In this document: one piece after another, positions 1 to 7,244 of the stretch
How positions within the stretch are numbered: position 1 is the first letter of the stretch
Layout: each line of letters begins with the position of its first letter
Assembly (NCBI RefSeq): GCF_009363715.1
Contig: NZ_CP045404.1
Span: forward strand, 2,324,001 to 2,388,000
Length of the DNA stretch: 64,000 nucleotides
Direction: 5' to 3'
Origin: Roseovarius sp. THAF9
GTDB lineage: Bacteria; Pseudomonadota; Alphaproteobacteria; Rhodobacterales; Rhodobacteraceae
Translations under genes and position numbers: made by a program
Notes under the pieces: model-generated
What the model saw: the letters and a program-made list of their open reading frames with translations, nothing else
Database searches by the model: none
What the model was told of the DNA's origin: nothing

Positions 1-2
1 TC

Positions 3-371
3 AGTGCCGAGTTCGGCCTCGGCATGACGCGCGAAGACTTCGCATTGCGCCCGGGCATCAGCGTCGGCCGCGGGCTGGAACTGGGGGATATACCCGGATG
101 GGTCAGCGTCGACAGCCGGGCGGTAATCATTGGCAGTTTCGATGGCGTGCTGGAGACCGACATCACCTTCGGCCTAAGCCCCAGCCCCGAGGCCAAGATC
201 ATCCTGCAACTACAAACGGGCATCCCGACGCAAAGCGATCCCTACGCCAAGCTGGCGCCATCTTATGTGCGCCGCATTGCACCCGGCCGTCATATCGAGG
301 TCGGCTTGGTTGCCGGCGTGGCAGAGGCAGATGATTTCAAACTGAAACTCGGCCTCTGGCACCAGTTCTAA
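3..371 (+). CDS. C-terminal part of an outer-membrane-type protein (5' end outside window)
   Basis: The reading frame is open from the first bases of the window and closes with TAA at 369-371, so only the last 122 residues are seen. The visible part alternates polar and hydrophobic residues (for example ETDITFGLSP, HIEVGLVAGV, FKLKLGLWHQF) and ends in phenylalanine. That is the usual terminal signature of outer-membrane beta-barrel proteins recognised by the Bam machinery. The internal ATG at 24 is not taken as the start because the frame continues upstream. It converges on the beta-helix gene with 25 bp between them. Membership of a specific family cannot be decided from this fragment; the beta-barrel reading is inference. 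Confidence 0.6.
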   Translation, partial: SAEFGLGMTREDFALRPGISVGRGLELGDIPGWVSVDSRAVIIGSFDGVLETDITFGLSPSPEAKIILQLQTGIPTQSDPYAKLAPSYVRRIAPGRHIEVGLVAGVAEADDFKLKLGLWHQF

Positions 372-396
372 GGCGTTGCGCGACACCTCCCGTGCA

Positions 397-2691
397 TCAG
401 ATCAGATCGTCGATCCTGATGCGCATCGTGACCGTCCCGCGGACCGCCTTTTCCCAGCGCAAGTTGACCCTGTCCTTGTTCGGGCCTTCCTTTCCGTCAT
501 AGTAAGGCACCCCGAAATAGGCCGTCCCATCGGCTTCGCGGATCGCTCCCTCGGCCACGATCGACTCGACCGTCTGCGCCCAGGCCTCGAACGGCAGCTT
601 GGGATGGGGCGACACGACCCAGGTCTTCTGAGCGCTGGCTTCGGTGTGTTGCACGACCAACGGATTTTCCACCTGGATATTGACGTTGAAATAGGCGTTG
701 TCCTCGAAGCGGATGTTACGGAACCGCTCGAAGTTCATGGTCGCAAAGCTGGTGTCGATACCCTCGAAGCGGTCGATCGGCCCGTCGATCAGGCGCACCG
801 TGTTGCCCGTCACCGTCAGCCCGGTGATGAAATGCCCCGGCCCATAGGGTTTTACGGACAGGAAGTTGAAAGAGGGCGCAGTGCTCTGGCTGAGGAAAAC
901 GTTGCTGGTTATGGACAAAGCGCTGAACGAAAATTCGCTCGAGAAATCAGGCGCCTCGTCGTACTCGTTCGTCCACTCGATCGACCCGTCACAGATGTAA
1001 TTACCCGTGATAGAGCCGCGATTGTTGGTTCGCGTCAGCACGAAGATCGCGCTGCGCGGGCCCGGATCGGCGCTGTCGCCTTGGAAACAATGGTTGCCTA
1101 TGATGATGCTGGACGACCCCGCCAAAATCGCGAAATGCTTGAAGAAATTGCACCGGCAATTGCGGATCTTGATGTCGTTGCCGTTGCAGTTGACCCCGAT
1201 CGTCGTCCGGTTCGGCACCAGAAGCGGACTTTCCCGCGACAAGAACTGGCACCGATCGATCATCATGCCCTGGTCACCCTCGCCGTGGCTGGTGATGCCC
1301 CGGTCAAGCGGCTGAGTGAAGAAACAGTCGCGGAAATGAATGGCCGAGCCCGCGGGCGGCAGCAGCACGGCACTGCAATCGCCGCCGCACTGGAACTCGA
1401 CATTCGACACCGCGAATTTCGAGATCTGCGAGAAGCCACTGAAATCCCACATGTACTTGAACCGTTTGAACGTGTAGTTCTGCGTGCCTTCCGCATCGTA
1501 GAGCGGCTGGCTCAAGGTCACGGTCTGGGCGCCGATGTTTTTGGAACGAACATAGACCTCCCGGCCCACCCCGTTGCCCGTGACCAGCGATCCGACCTGA
1601 ATATTGGCCACGTTCGCCACGTTGGTCAGGCGTTTGTTGTCGTTGGCGTTGTAGGTTGCCTGAGAGGTGATGGTGTCGGTGTCCCAGTTCGGTCCCGGAA
1701 AGACCGAGAACTGCGCGTTCTTGATCACGTGCCGCGTCTTGTAGACCGTCCGGTTTGGCACCGCCGCCTGCATATCCACCGGCGCGCGCAGGGCCACCTT
1801 GCGGCCTTTTATGTCCAGCTCGACATGACCCGGGTTGTTCAGCAGCGCCTGGTAGGCCTTTTTGAACGCCATCTCTGTATCGCCACCGAAGGCGTCCACG
1901 TACTTGGAAAAGTCGAAATCGTTAACCAGCTCGAAAATCTTGTCGACGGGCATGGTGACCTCGCCCTCGAACTCGACCTTGCTTTGTACGGTCAGGCTGT
2001 CGCCGAGAAAATAGGTCCCGGCAGGCACCAGAACAGTCCGTCCGCTCGCCGCCGCATCAGCGGCCTCGAAGGCGGGCAGGTCATTGGTGCTGCCATCGCC
2101 TTTCGCGCCGTAATCCCGTACGTCCACCAGCCCGACCAAATCGCGCAGGAAGATACTGGTCACATCCTCGATCCGGATGTCGTCGATCCGCACCACGCCA
2201 CCGTTGGGGCCCGTCAGGTCGATGCCGAAATGACCGTACAGGGGCTCTGTGCCCCAGACCATGTCAACTCCACCGCGGTCGCCGCTACCGACAATAGCCG
2301 TGACCTCGACCACCTCACCATAATTCGTCAGCGCCACGCTCGGGCCGGTCTCGACCAGACCGTTGACATGGGCGCCGCCCGCACCGCCGGCCCAGGCCGC
2401 AATGCGTACGTTGGGCAAGTTCCCGGCAATTGCCTTCACCCGCGCGGTGATCTGCAGGTAGCAGCCCGGCAGGATCGGCGTCTCGCCCATGTACCGCAGT
2501 TTCTGAACGCTTTGGGTTTTCTGTAACTCCAGCGCCCCGCCGAAATCCTGATCGGCGGGCACGAAGGCGGCGTTGGCCGCCCCATCATATGTGTCGGACC
2601 CGGGCGTGCCGTTCCCGCTCGACCAGACATCCAGCCCGTTCGCATAGGCCGGCGGCATAAAGGTGATGCCATCGGTAATTGCCTTGTTCAT
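397..2691 (-). CDS. Right-handed beta-helix protein, GH28/pectate-lyase-3 related
   Basis: A 764-residue protein. After an N-terminal region of about 200 residues rich in Gly and Asp comes the motif VDVRDYGAKGDGSTND, the hallmark that opens pectate-lyase-superfamily (GH28-related) beta-helix domains. The following residues show short repeating turns (NVANIQVG, CNGNDIKIRNCRC) expected of parallel beta-helix coils. I see no signal peptide: the N-terminus MNKAITDGITFMPP is polar. The start at 2691 has AAAGGGA six bases upstream; an ATG at 2718 in the same frame is possible but less likely. Proteins of this type occur with surface polysaccharide loci and as tail-fibre-like adhesins or lyases. Substrate and catalytic activity cannot be read from the sequence. 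Confidence 0.75.
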   Translation of the reverse strand: MNKAITDGITFMPPAYANGLDVWSSGNGTPGSDTYDGAANAAFVPADQDFGGALELQKTQSVQKLRYMGETPILPGCYLQITARVKAIAGNLPNVRIAAWAGGAGGAHVNGLVETGPSVALTNYGEVVEVTAIVGSGDRGGVDMVWGTEPLYGHFGIDLTGPNGGVVRIDDIRIEDVTSIFLRDLVGLVDVRDYGAKGDGSTNDLPAFEAADAAASGRTVLVPAGTYFLGDSLTVQSKVEFEGEVTMPVDKIFELVNDFDFSKYVDAFGGDTEMAFKKAYQALLNNPGHVELDIKGRKVALRAPVDMQAAVPNRTVYKTRHVIKNAQFSVFPGPNWDTDTITSQATYNANDNKRLTNVANVANIQVGSLVTGNGVGREVYVRSKNIGAQTVTLSQPLYDAEGTQNYTFKRFKYMWDFSGFSQISKFAVSNVEFQCGGDCSAVLLPPAGSAIHFRDCFFTQPLDRGITSHGEGDQGMMIDRCQFLSRESPLLVPNRTTIGVNCNGNDIKIRNCRCNFFKHFAILAGSSSIIIGNHCFQGDSADPGPRSAIFVLTRTNNRGSITGNYICDGSIEWTNEYDEAPDFSSEFSFSALSITSNVFLSQSTAPSFNFLSVKPYGPGHFITGLTVTGNTVRLIDGPIDRFEGIDTSFATMNFERFRNIRFEDNAYFNVNIQVENPLVVQHTEASAQKTWVVSPHPKLPFEAWAQTVESIVAEGAIREADGTAYFGVPYYDGKEGPNKDRVNLRWEKAVRGTVTMRIRIDDLI

Positions 2692-2870
2692 GAATTTCCC
2701 TTTCCGCGCCAGGGGCATCGGTCCCCTGCCGTCACGTGATTGCCAGCCATGGGCGCGAACCGGTGCGCACCCGGGATTCGGGAAATATCAACGGGGTGTT
2801 AAAGGTACCTCAGGACACCGTGACGGTGCCCGAGCTTTGCCGGCTATGCCAATAGCGATATGAACAGCGC

Positions 2871-2892
2871 GTAGGGTGGCTGAAAACCCACC
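2871..2892. repeat. Dispersed palindrome, GTAGGGTGG...CCCACC family
   Basis: GTAGGGTGG, a spacer and CCCACC form a short hairpin between the beta-helix gene and mrp, just past the 3' end of mrp. Related copies lie at 19654-19676 and 21041-21062. Confidence 0.5.
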
Positions 2893-2922
2893 GTCTTGGC
2901 TTCCTTTAGGGTCGAATAGCGC

Positions 2923-3987
2923 CTACGCCATCCCGCCCTGCACCAACCGGTCCGCCAACCGCGCATAGGCCTCCGACACCGCACCGTCCTCCAGCGCCAC
3001 GGGCCGCCCGGCATCGCCGCCCAGCCGTGTGTCGAGGTCGATCGGCAACGCTCCCAACAGCGGCAGTTCCAACCTCTCGGCCTCCTGCGCCACGCCGCCA
3101 TGGCCGAAAATCGCCGCCTCGTATCCGCATTGCGGGCAATGGAACATCGACATGTTCTCGATCAGCCCCAGCACCGGCGTCTTCAGCGTGTTGAACATGT
3201 CAATCGCCTTGCGCGCATCCAAAAGCGCCACATCCTGCGGCGTCGAGACAACCAGCGCGCCCGTGGGTGCCGCCCGCTGGCACAGGGTCAGTTGCACGTC
3301 CCCCGTCCCCGGCGGCAGGTCGACCAGCAGCACGTCCAACTCGCCCCAGTCCACCTGGCTTATCATCTGCTGCAAAGCCCCCATCAGCATCGGCCCCCGC
3401 CAGACAACGGCGCGGTCCTCTTCGATCATCAGGCCGATGGACATCATCTTGACGCCATGTGCCTCCAGCGGCGTCAGGATCTTGCCGTCCGGGCTGCTCG
3501 CCCGCCCGGTCACGCCCATCATCCGCGGCAGGCTCGGCCCGTGGATGTCACCGTCTAGCAAGCCCGCGCGCCGTCCCGCCTGGGCCAATGCCACCGCCAG
3601 GTTCGACGCCACGGTCGACTTGCCCACGCCGCCCTTCCCGGACGCCACCGCCAGGATCGACTTCACCCCGCCCGGCCGGATCGACGCGTTTCCGCCCTCC
3701 GGATGCCGCCCCACCTTCAACGACGGGGCCGGGGTCTCGGGTGCCTGCGCGGTCAGCGCCACCTGCGCCGAGGTCACTCCCTCGACCGACAGCGCCGCGC
3801 GCTCGGTGGCGGCTCTCAGGGGCTCCATGTGACGTGCCATCTCGGCACTGGGCGCCTCCAACACGAATCGCACTTCGCTGCCTTCGAGTCGCATCGCACG
3901 CACCATGTCGCGTGAAATCACGGTACCACCGTCCGGTAATTCCAGCCGTTCCAGTTCCTGGCGCACTTTGTCGAGTATTTCCGTCAT
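2923..3987 (-). CDS. mrp: Mrp/NBP35-family iron-sulfur carrier ATPase (ApbC)
   Basis: A 354-residue protein. The first ~90 residues form a DUF59/MIP18-like domain. The P-loop ATPase follows, with the deviant Walker A GKGGVGKST around residue 118, the DGDIHGPSLP switch region, VDLPPGTGD (Walker B area) and ENMSMFHCPQCG. The CPxC pair binds the bridging Fe-S cluster in this family. Family members deliver Fe-S clusters to apo-proteins in the cytoplasm. The start MTEILDKV at 3987 has GGAGA six bases upstream; 26 further in-frame residues upstream do not look like family sequence. The gene is transcribed alone, with the CcsR-like array on the other strand beyond its 5' end. Confidence 0.93.
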   Translation of the reverse strand: MTEILDKVRQELERLELPDGGTVISRDMVRAMRLEGSEVRFVLEAPSAEMARHMEPLRAATERAALSVEGVTSAQVALTAQAPETPAPSLKVGRHPEGGNASIRPGGVKSILAVASGKGGVGKSTVASNLAVALAQAGRRAGLLDGDIHGPSLPRMMGVTGRASSPDGKILTPLEAHGVKMMSIGLMIEEDRAVVWRGPMLMGALQQMISQVDWGELDVLLVDLPPGTGDVQLTLCQRAAPTGALVVSTPQDVALLDARKAIDMFNTLKTPVLGLIENMSMFHCPQCGYEAAIFGHGGVAQEAERLELPLLGALPIDLDTRLGGDAGRPVALEDGAVSEAYARLADRLVQGGMA

Positions 3988-4130
3988 GCCCTGTCTCCAT
4001 GCATCTGTGGCGTCGAAAGTGGCATTTCTGAAAGCGGGTACAACCCCCGTTTCAACGCCGCACAAAAAACCGGCAAATCGATGATATCACACGCAAAATA
4101 TAAACTATTCTTCTATGCGTTTCCTGCATA

Positions 4131-4143
4131 GCTGCGTTGCAGC
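4131..4143. promoter_or_regulatory. Inverted repeat GCTGC-GTT-GCAGC
   Basis: A perfect 5-bp inverted repeat, GCTGC N3 GCAGC, lies just upstream of the putative promoter of the small-RNA array and inside a TGC-rich stretch (4118-4143). The pattern CTGC-N3-4-GCAG resembles the PhaR operator described for Rhodobacter sphaeroides, but no polyhydroxyalkanoate gene is nearby, so the assignment is only a possibility. Confidence 0.3.
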
Positions 4144-4151
4144 AAAACCCA

Positions 4152-4179
4152 TTGTGCACGCGCAGCATATCGCTATCTT
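4152..4179 (+). promoter_or_regulatory. Possible promoter of the CcsR-like RNA array
   Basis: TTGTGC (4152-4157) is followed after 16 bases by TATCTT (4174-4179), about 50 bases before the first hairpin. In R. sphaeroides the CcsR RNAs are stress-induced through RpoHI/RpoHII, whose -35 elements begin TTG. The match is weak and rests mainly on position. Confidence 0.35.
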
Positions 4180-4224
4180 TAACTCAACAGCGAACGAAAC
4201 GGCCACCGCGCCAAACGCTCGCTA

Positions 4225-4310
4225 AAACAATCAGGTGCTTCTCCTCCCGTTTGGCACCTGTTCGGGATACCGCCTCTCCTCCCTTGTGCGGTCCCGGCAA
4301 GACCTGGGCT
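4225..4310 (+). ncRNA. CcsR/cuckoo-type small RNA, first hairpin pair
   Basis: Two adjacent hairpins carry the same pyrimidine motif in their loops. Hairpin 1: CAGGTGC (4232-4238) pairs with GCACCTG (4254-4260), with CTTCTCCTCCC at 4238-4248. Hairpin 2: CGGGA plus CCGC (4263-4267, 4270-4273) pairs with GCGG plus TCCCG (4288-4296), with CTCCTCCC at 4276-4283. The motif CUYCUCCUCCC in loops of paired hairpins defines the alphaproteobacterial 'cuckoo' family, which includes CcsR1-4 of R. sphaeroides, and is complementary to Shine-Dalgarno-like sequences. Transcript ends are not visible; the bounds are approximate. No DUF1127 gene, the usual upstream neighbour, is present. Confidence 0.75.
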
Positions 4311-4329
4311 CAGAACGGGTCCAACTGTA

Positions 4330-4415
4330 ACGAACGGTCCCTTCCTCCTCCCTGGGACCCGACGTAAAGAACGGCGGCGCCTCTCCTCCTCCCTGGCGTC
4401 GCCGTTTTTTCTTTT
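4330..4415 (+). ncRNA. CcsR/cuckoo-type small RNA, second hairpin pair with terminator
   Basis: Hairpin 3: GGTCCC (4336-4341) pairs with GGGACC (4354-4359), with loop CTCCTCCC at 4345-4352. Hairpin 4: an 11-bp stem (4371-4381 with 4395-4405, one G-T wobble) with loop CTCCTCCC at 4386-4393, followed directly by a T-rich run (4405-4415). The last hairpin therefore serves both as an anti-Shine-Dalgarno display and as an intrinsic terminator. It is separated from the first pair by about 40 unstructured bases, suggesting two RNAs cut from, or encoded in, one transcript. Stem sequences differ among the four hairpins while the loop is kept, which is covariation-like support for function. Confidence 0.78.
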
Positions 4416-4498
4416 CCGTGACACCATTCATTCATCTTCCAGACACCCGAACCGGATGTGTCCCGCCGCATGTGACGAGGGGGCCAAGTTCCATGGGC

Positions 4499-4771
4499 TC
4501 AGTGCACAAGCCGGGACGCCCGCCCGCGCCGGCCGCGTGCCATCGGGACAGCGTACCGCGCCTCTTCCAGGAAATCGACGAAGGCACGCGCCGCTGCACT
4601 TCCCGGGTTCTGCATCACTGGCTCGGCCAGCGCCTCACGCACCGCGTGCGCGGTGACGGTCCCCGGATAGGCGAAGACCCATTCCAGAAACCCAAGCCGT
4701 GCCACGGCCTTAGCCTCTGCGCCGGTGGCGCCGCTGCGCTCCAGTCCATCCATGATCGGTGTCAGGTTCAT
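4499..4771 (-). CDS. 90-residue protein of unknown function under a cobalamin riboswitch
   Basis: Starts MNLTPIMDGLERSGATG and is soluble, with likely helical stretches (EAKAVARLGFLEWVFAY, SAAARAFVDFLEEARYAV) and a basic tail (ARGRRGRASRLVH). No signal peptide, membrane segment or known motif is seen. The start is chosen at 4771 after the purine-rich AGAGGAAGAGCAGAAG; the frame is open further upstream, but that part is the expression platform of the riboswitch and gives proline- and glycine-rich nonsense. It is the first gene after the riboswitch and apparently the only one before the oppositely oriented RNA array. I do not recognise the family. A role in a B12-independent alternative or in cobalt/B12 handling would be inference from the switch alone. 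Confidence 0.6.
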   Translation of the reverse strand: MNLTPIMDGLERSGATGAEAKAVARLGFLEWVFAYPGTVTAHAVREALAEPVMQNPGSAAARAFVDFLEEARYAVPMARGRRGRASRLVH

Positions 4772-4890
4772 ATCTTCTGCTCTTCCTCTGGCCACACCCC
4801 GGGCCGGACTGGGGCGAAGGAAGGCCGCGCGAGAACCGCTTTTCGGTCCACCGCCCGCACCGCCCCCCGCGATTCGACGTTCACCCCAAG

Positions 4891-5075
4891 GGCTGGTTTC
4901 CGGGCTTGGCGGGGGTGCGGATACGCGCGCCTTCCCGGGGCATGACGCCCCAGTGGCCATCTGCGGTATCCCCCATCCTTACCGTTGCGGGGGCAGCGCC
5001 GGACTTGCACCGGCTTCCCAATTCTCCACGACTTTCGTGGCACCTTCGGGACCTTCATCTTGCCGCCAACCGGCC
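4891..5075 (-). promoter_or_regulatory. Cobalamin (AdoCbl-type) riboswitch
   Basis: Read on the minus strand, the core contains AAGCCGGTGCAAGTCCGG, then GCTGCCCCCGCAACGGTAA (the conserved B12-box region), then GGCCACTGGGG, the hairpin GGGGCGTCATGCCCC, GGGAAGG and finally AAGCCCGGAAACCAGCC. The outer helix can form between GGCCGGTT (5075-5068) and AACCAGCC (4898-4891) with one mismatch. Order and spacing match the Cobalamin riboswitch class. It precedes the 90-residue orphan; no known B12 synthesis or transport gene follows. In this class, binding of the coenzyme normally turns expression off. Confidence 0.93.
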
Positions 5076-5204
5076 TCTGACGCAACCCGCGATTGCGACC
5101 ATGAACCGCCTGCCGCCGACACCTGCATCCGGCCAGCACCTCGACCCGCTCGGGGTGCCTGTGAAACTGCGCCGCCGGTCTATGGGCGAGCTTTGACAAA
5201 AAAG

Positions 5205-5233
5205 TGAACCGATCCACGTCTGATGCGTAAAAC
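5205..5233 (+). promoter_or_regulatory. Possible ECF (RpoE-type) promoter of the fasciclin gene
   Basis: TGAACC (5205-5210), 17 bases and TAAAAC (5228-5233) resemble the TGATCC-N18-TAAGAA pattern of the R. sphaeroides sigma-E regulon, with one base changed in the -35 and a spacer one base shorter. It lies 76 bases upstream of the start. A consensus-like TTGACA also sits at 5193-5198 but lacks a partner -10. Weak evidence. Confidence 0.28.
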
Positions 5234-5309
5234 AGAGTGTTTTCACGAGTTATTAGACACCCGGCCCTTGTACCAACTGCCCCGGGAATGAAACGACGGA
5301 GAATTTATA

Positions 5310-5816
5310 ATGCAAAGACGCTTCCTTCTCACCGGCGCTCCGGCGCTGCTTCTGACCACCGGCCTGCTTGCAGGCTGTGCGCAGGACCAGGGCACGCCCG
5401 ATATCGTCGACATCGCGTCGAACGATGGGCGCTTCACCACGCTGGTCGCCGCCCTGCAAGCCGCCGACCTCGTTGATACACTCAAGGGCCCCGGCCCCTT
5501 CACCGTTTTCGCGCCCTCCGACGCCGCCTTCGCGGCCCTGCCCGCCGGCACGGTCGACACGCTGCTCCTGCCCGAGAACAAGGACCAGCTGGCCTCGATC
5601 CTGACCTATCACGTCGTACCGGGGGCCATCACTTCGGATCAGGTGATCGGCGAGCGCCTCAGCGTCGGCACGGTGCAAGGCAGCAATGTGACCGTCGACG
5701 GCCGCACGCGCAAATACGGCGCCGCCGTGCGGGTCAACGATGCAAACGTGACGCAGGCCGATATCATTGCGTCCAACGGCGTGATCCACGTGATCGATAA
5801 GGTGCTGATGCCTTAA
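5310..5816 (+). CDS. Fasciclin (FAS1) domain lipoprotein
   Basis: A 168-residue protein. Its N-terminal export signal ends in the lipobox LLAGC, so it is probably a lipid-anchored envelope protein. One FAS1 domain fills the rest: [19 protein letters not shown], then the H1 motif [14 protein letters not shown], the YH-type segment [11 protein letters not shown], and the H2-like end [20 protein letters not shown]1 domains mediate weak adhesion; bacterial single-domain members are often induced by oxidative or singlet-oxygen stress, but their exact role is unknown. It is monocistronic, with the YebC gene converging. Its stop codon lies inside a 24-bp tandem duplication. Confidence 0.92.
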   Translation: MQRRFLLTGAPALLLTTGLLAGCAQDQGTPDIVDIASNDGRFTTLVAALQAADLVDTLKGPGPFTVFAPSDAAFAALPAGTVDTLLLPENKDQLASILTYHVVPGAITSDQVIGERLSVGTVQGSNVTVDGRTRKYGAAVRVNDANVTQADIIASNGVIHVIDKVLMP

Positions 5817-5861
5817 GGTACAGCGTTACCGCGGTATTAAGGTACAGCGTTACCGCGGTAT
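5814..5861. repeat. Perfect 24-bp tandem duplication at a stop codon
   Basis: The unit TAAGGTACAGCGTTACCGCG plus GTAT occurs twice without mismatch (5814-5837 and 5838-5861), followed by a decayed third start (CAAGGTAGAG). The first TAA is the stop codon of the fasciclin gene. Each unit contains a GGTA/TACC-type inverted repeat. Confidence 0.85.
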
Positions 5862-5907
5862 CAAGGTAGAGTATGTCGCTAAATCGCGCATTGCTAAACC
5901 GCAGCAA

Positions 5908-5940
5908 AGCAAAAAACGGCGCCCCCTAGGGGACGCCGCA
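5908..5940 (-). terminator. Intrinsic terminator of the YebC gene
   Basis: On the minus strand, a 10-bp stem (5917-5926 with 5929-5938, one A-C mismatch) is followed by six T's (RC of 5911-5916). It lies 25 bases past the YebC stop codon. There is no T-run for the plus strand. Confidence 0.75.
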
Positions 5941-5962
5941 TCAATCGGCCAAGCACGTGGCT

Positions 5963-6712
5963 TCACTCCGCCGCCAGCTGCTCCATCACTTCATCGCTGG
6001 CCTCGAAATTCGTCGTGACGTTCTGCACGTCATCGTCATCCTCCAGCGCGTCGATCAACCTCATCAGCTTCTGCATCGCTTCCAAATCCAACTCAGTCGT
6101 GGTCGTGGGTCGCCAGACCAGCTTGGTCTCGTCACTCTCGCCCAGCTCCGCCTCCAGCACGGTGCTGACGTCGTTCAGGTCGGTATCCGCACACCAGATC
6201 ACGTGCCCGTCCTCGCCCGATTCCACATCCTCGGCGCCGGCCTCGATCGCGGCCATCATCACCGTGTCGGCGTCGCCCACATCCGCCGGGTAGGTGACCT
6301 GCCCCTTGCGTTCGAACATGAACCCGACAGACCCCGTCTCGCCCAGATTCCCGCCGTGCTTGGTAAAGGTCGAGCGGACCGTGCTGGCTGTACGGTTGCG
6401 GTTGTCGGTCATCGCCTCGACAATCACCGCCACGCCGTTGGGGCCATAGCCCTCATAGCGGATTTCCTCGTAATCCTCACCATCACCCGCGACCGATTTC
6501 TTGATCGCCCGATCGATATTGTCGTTCGGCATCGACTGCGACTTGGCCTGTTTGACGGCCAAACGCAGGCGCGGGTTCTTGTCTGGATCCGGGTCGCCCA
6601 TCTTGGCGGCGATGGTGATCTCCTTGGACAGCTTCGAGAACAGCTTGGCCCGCTGGGCATCCTGACGGCCCTTGCGGTGCTGAATATTGGCCCATTTCGA
6701 GTGGCCGGCCAT
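5963..6712 (-). CDS. YebC/PmpR (TACO1) family protein
   Basis: A 249-residue protein of typical family length beginning with the invariant [21 protein letters not shown]. It also has [33 protein letters not shown] and [19 protein letters not shown], all diagnostic of the family. Homologues act as DNA-binding regulators or, as shown for mitochondrial TACO1 and bacterial YebC, help translation of particular mRNAs. A strong GGAGG lies 6 bases before the ATG. It appears monocistronic and ends in a clear intrinsic terminator. The C-terminus is acidic ([10 protein letters not shown]). Family assignment is secure; the molecular target is unknown. Confidence 0.96.
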   Translation of the reverse strand: MAGHSKWANIQHRKGRQDAQRAKLFSKLSKEITIAAKMGDPDPDKNPRLRLAVKQAKSQSMPNDNIDRAIKKSVAGDGEDYEEIRYEGYGPNGVAVIVEAMTDNRNRTASTVRSTFTKHGGNLGETGSVGFMFERKGQVTYPADVGDADTVMMAAIEAGAEDVESGEDGHVIWCADTDLNDVSTVLEAELGESDETKLVWRPTTTTELDLEAMQKLMRLIDALEDDDDVQNVTTNFEASDEVMEQLAAE

Positions 6713-6845
6713 GACGTGCCTCCAATGACATGCGAGAAGTTCTCGCTTCTATAAATCACCCGTAGGCCCCTGTGCAATCCCGGCAATCGCATGTTGCGCG
6801 TGGGCACGTTGCGTTTACGCTGGCCCCAGCAAAAAGGAGAGGCCA

Positions 6846-7244
6846 ATGCCCGGTATCGTCGACATCACGCCCTTCGTCTTCACGCGCGACCTCGCGGCCT
6901 CTTGCGAGTTCTTCGAAAGTCTCGGCTTTGCGCCCGGCCTCGTGCAGCCAGATCTGGGCTACGCCTACTGCACCGGGCACGGCCACGCTCTGCGCGTGCT
7001 GCAAGTAAGCCCCGAGGCCGAGATCGGCGAACAGATGATCTATCTGGACGTGGACGATATCGACGCATTCTACGACGAACTGCGGCCGGTCCTCGACGAC
7101 ATGCCCGAGGCCCGGGTCCGCCCGCCCTTCAATCAGGACTACGGCCAGCGCGAATTTCACGTCAAGGATCCCGACAATTGCCTGCTGCTCTTCGGCTCCC
7201 GCATCATGCGCGCGACGGACATTCCCGGGCAACGCCGAAACTGA
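6846..7244 (+). CDS. VOC (glyoxalase/bleomycin-resistance fold) family protein
   Basis: A 132-residue protein with the two beta-alpha-beta-beta-beta modules of the vicinal oxygen chelate fold: ITPFVFTRDLAASCEFFESLGF at the N-terminus and MIYLDVDDIDAFYDEL...REFHVKDPDNCLLLFG at the C-terminus. Possible metal ligands are the His in REFHVKDPD and acidic residues of the last strand. Members are lyases, dioxygenases or drug-binding proteins; the substrate cannot be assigned. GGAGAGG precedes the ATG. Its stop codon TGA shares one base with the ATG of the following transporter (TGATG at 7242-7246), so the two are translationally coupled. Residues LFGSRIMRATDIPGQRRN form an unstructured tail. Confidence 0.85.
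   Translation: MPGIVDITPFVFTRDLAASCEFFESLGFAPGLVQPDLGYAYCTGHGHALRVLQVSPEAEIGEQMIYLDVDDIDAFYDELRPVLDDMPEARVRPPFNQDYGQREFHVKDPDNCLLLFGSRIMRATDIPGQRRN

Noticed and set aside
376..2526. 716-codon plus-strand open frame opposite the beta-helix gene
   Set aside because: Its translation is rich in Arg, His and Asp with no motif, typical of the reverse frame of a high-G+C gene; the minus strand has the beta-helix signature and a ribosome binding site.
4115..4225. 36-codon frame upstream of the RNA array, tested as a DUF1127 gene
   Set aside because: Its sequence (MRFLHSCVAAKPIVHAQ...) has none of the DUF1127 features (L.DRELADIG.R) and no ribosome binding site.
6791..7243. Longer start for the SLC13 permease, overlapping the whole VOC gene
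   Set aside because: The extra 151 residues are Arg/Ala-rich shadow sequence; the ATG at 7244 overlaps the VOC stop codon and begins the first membrane helix.
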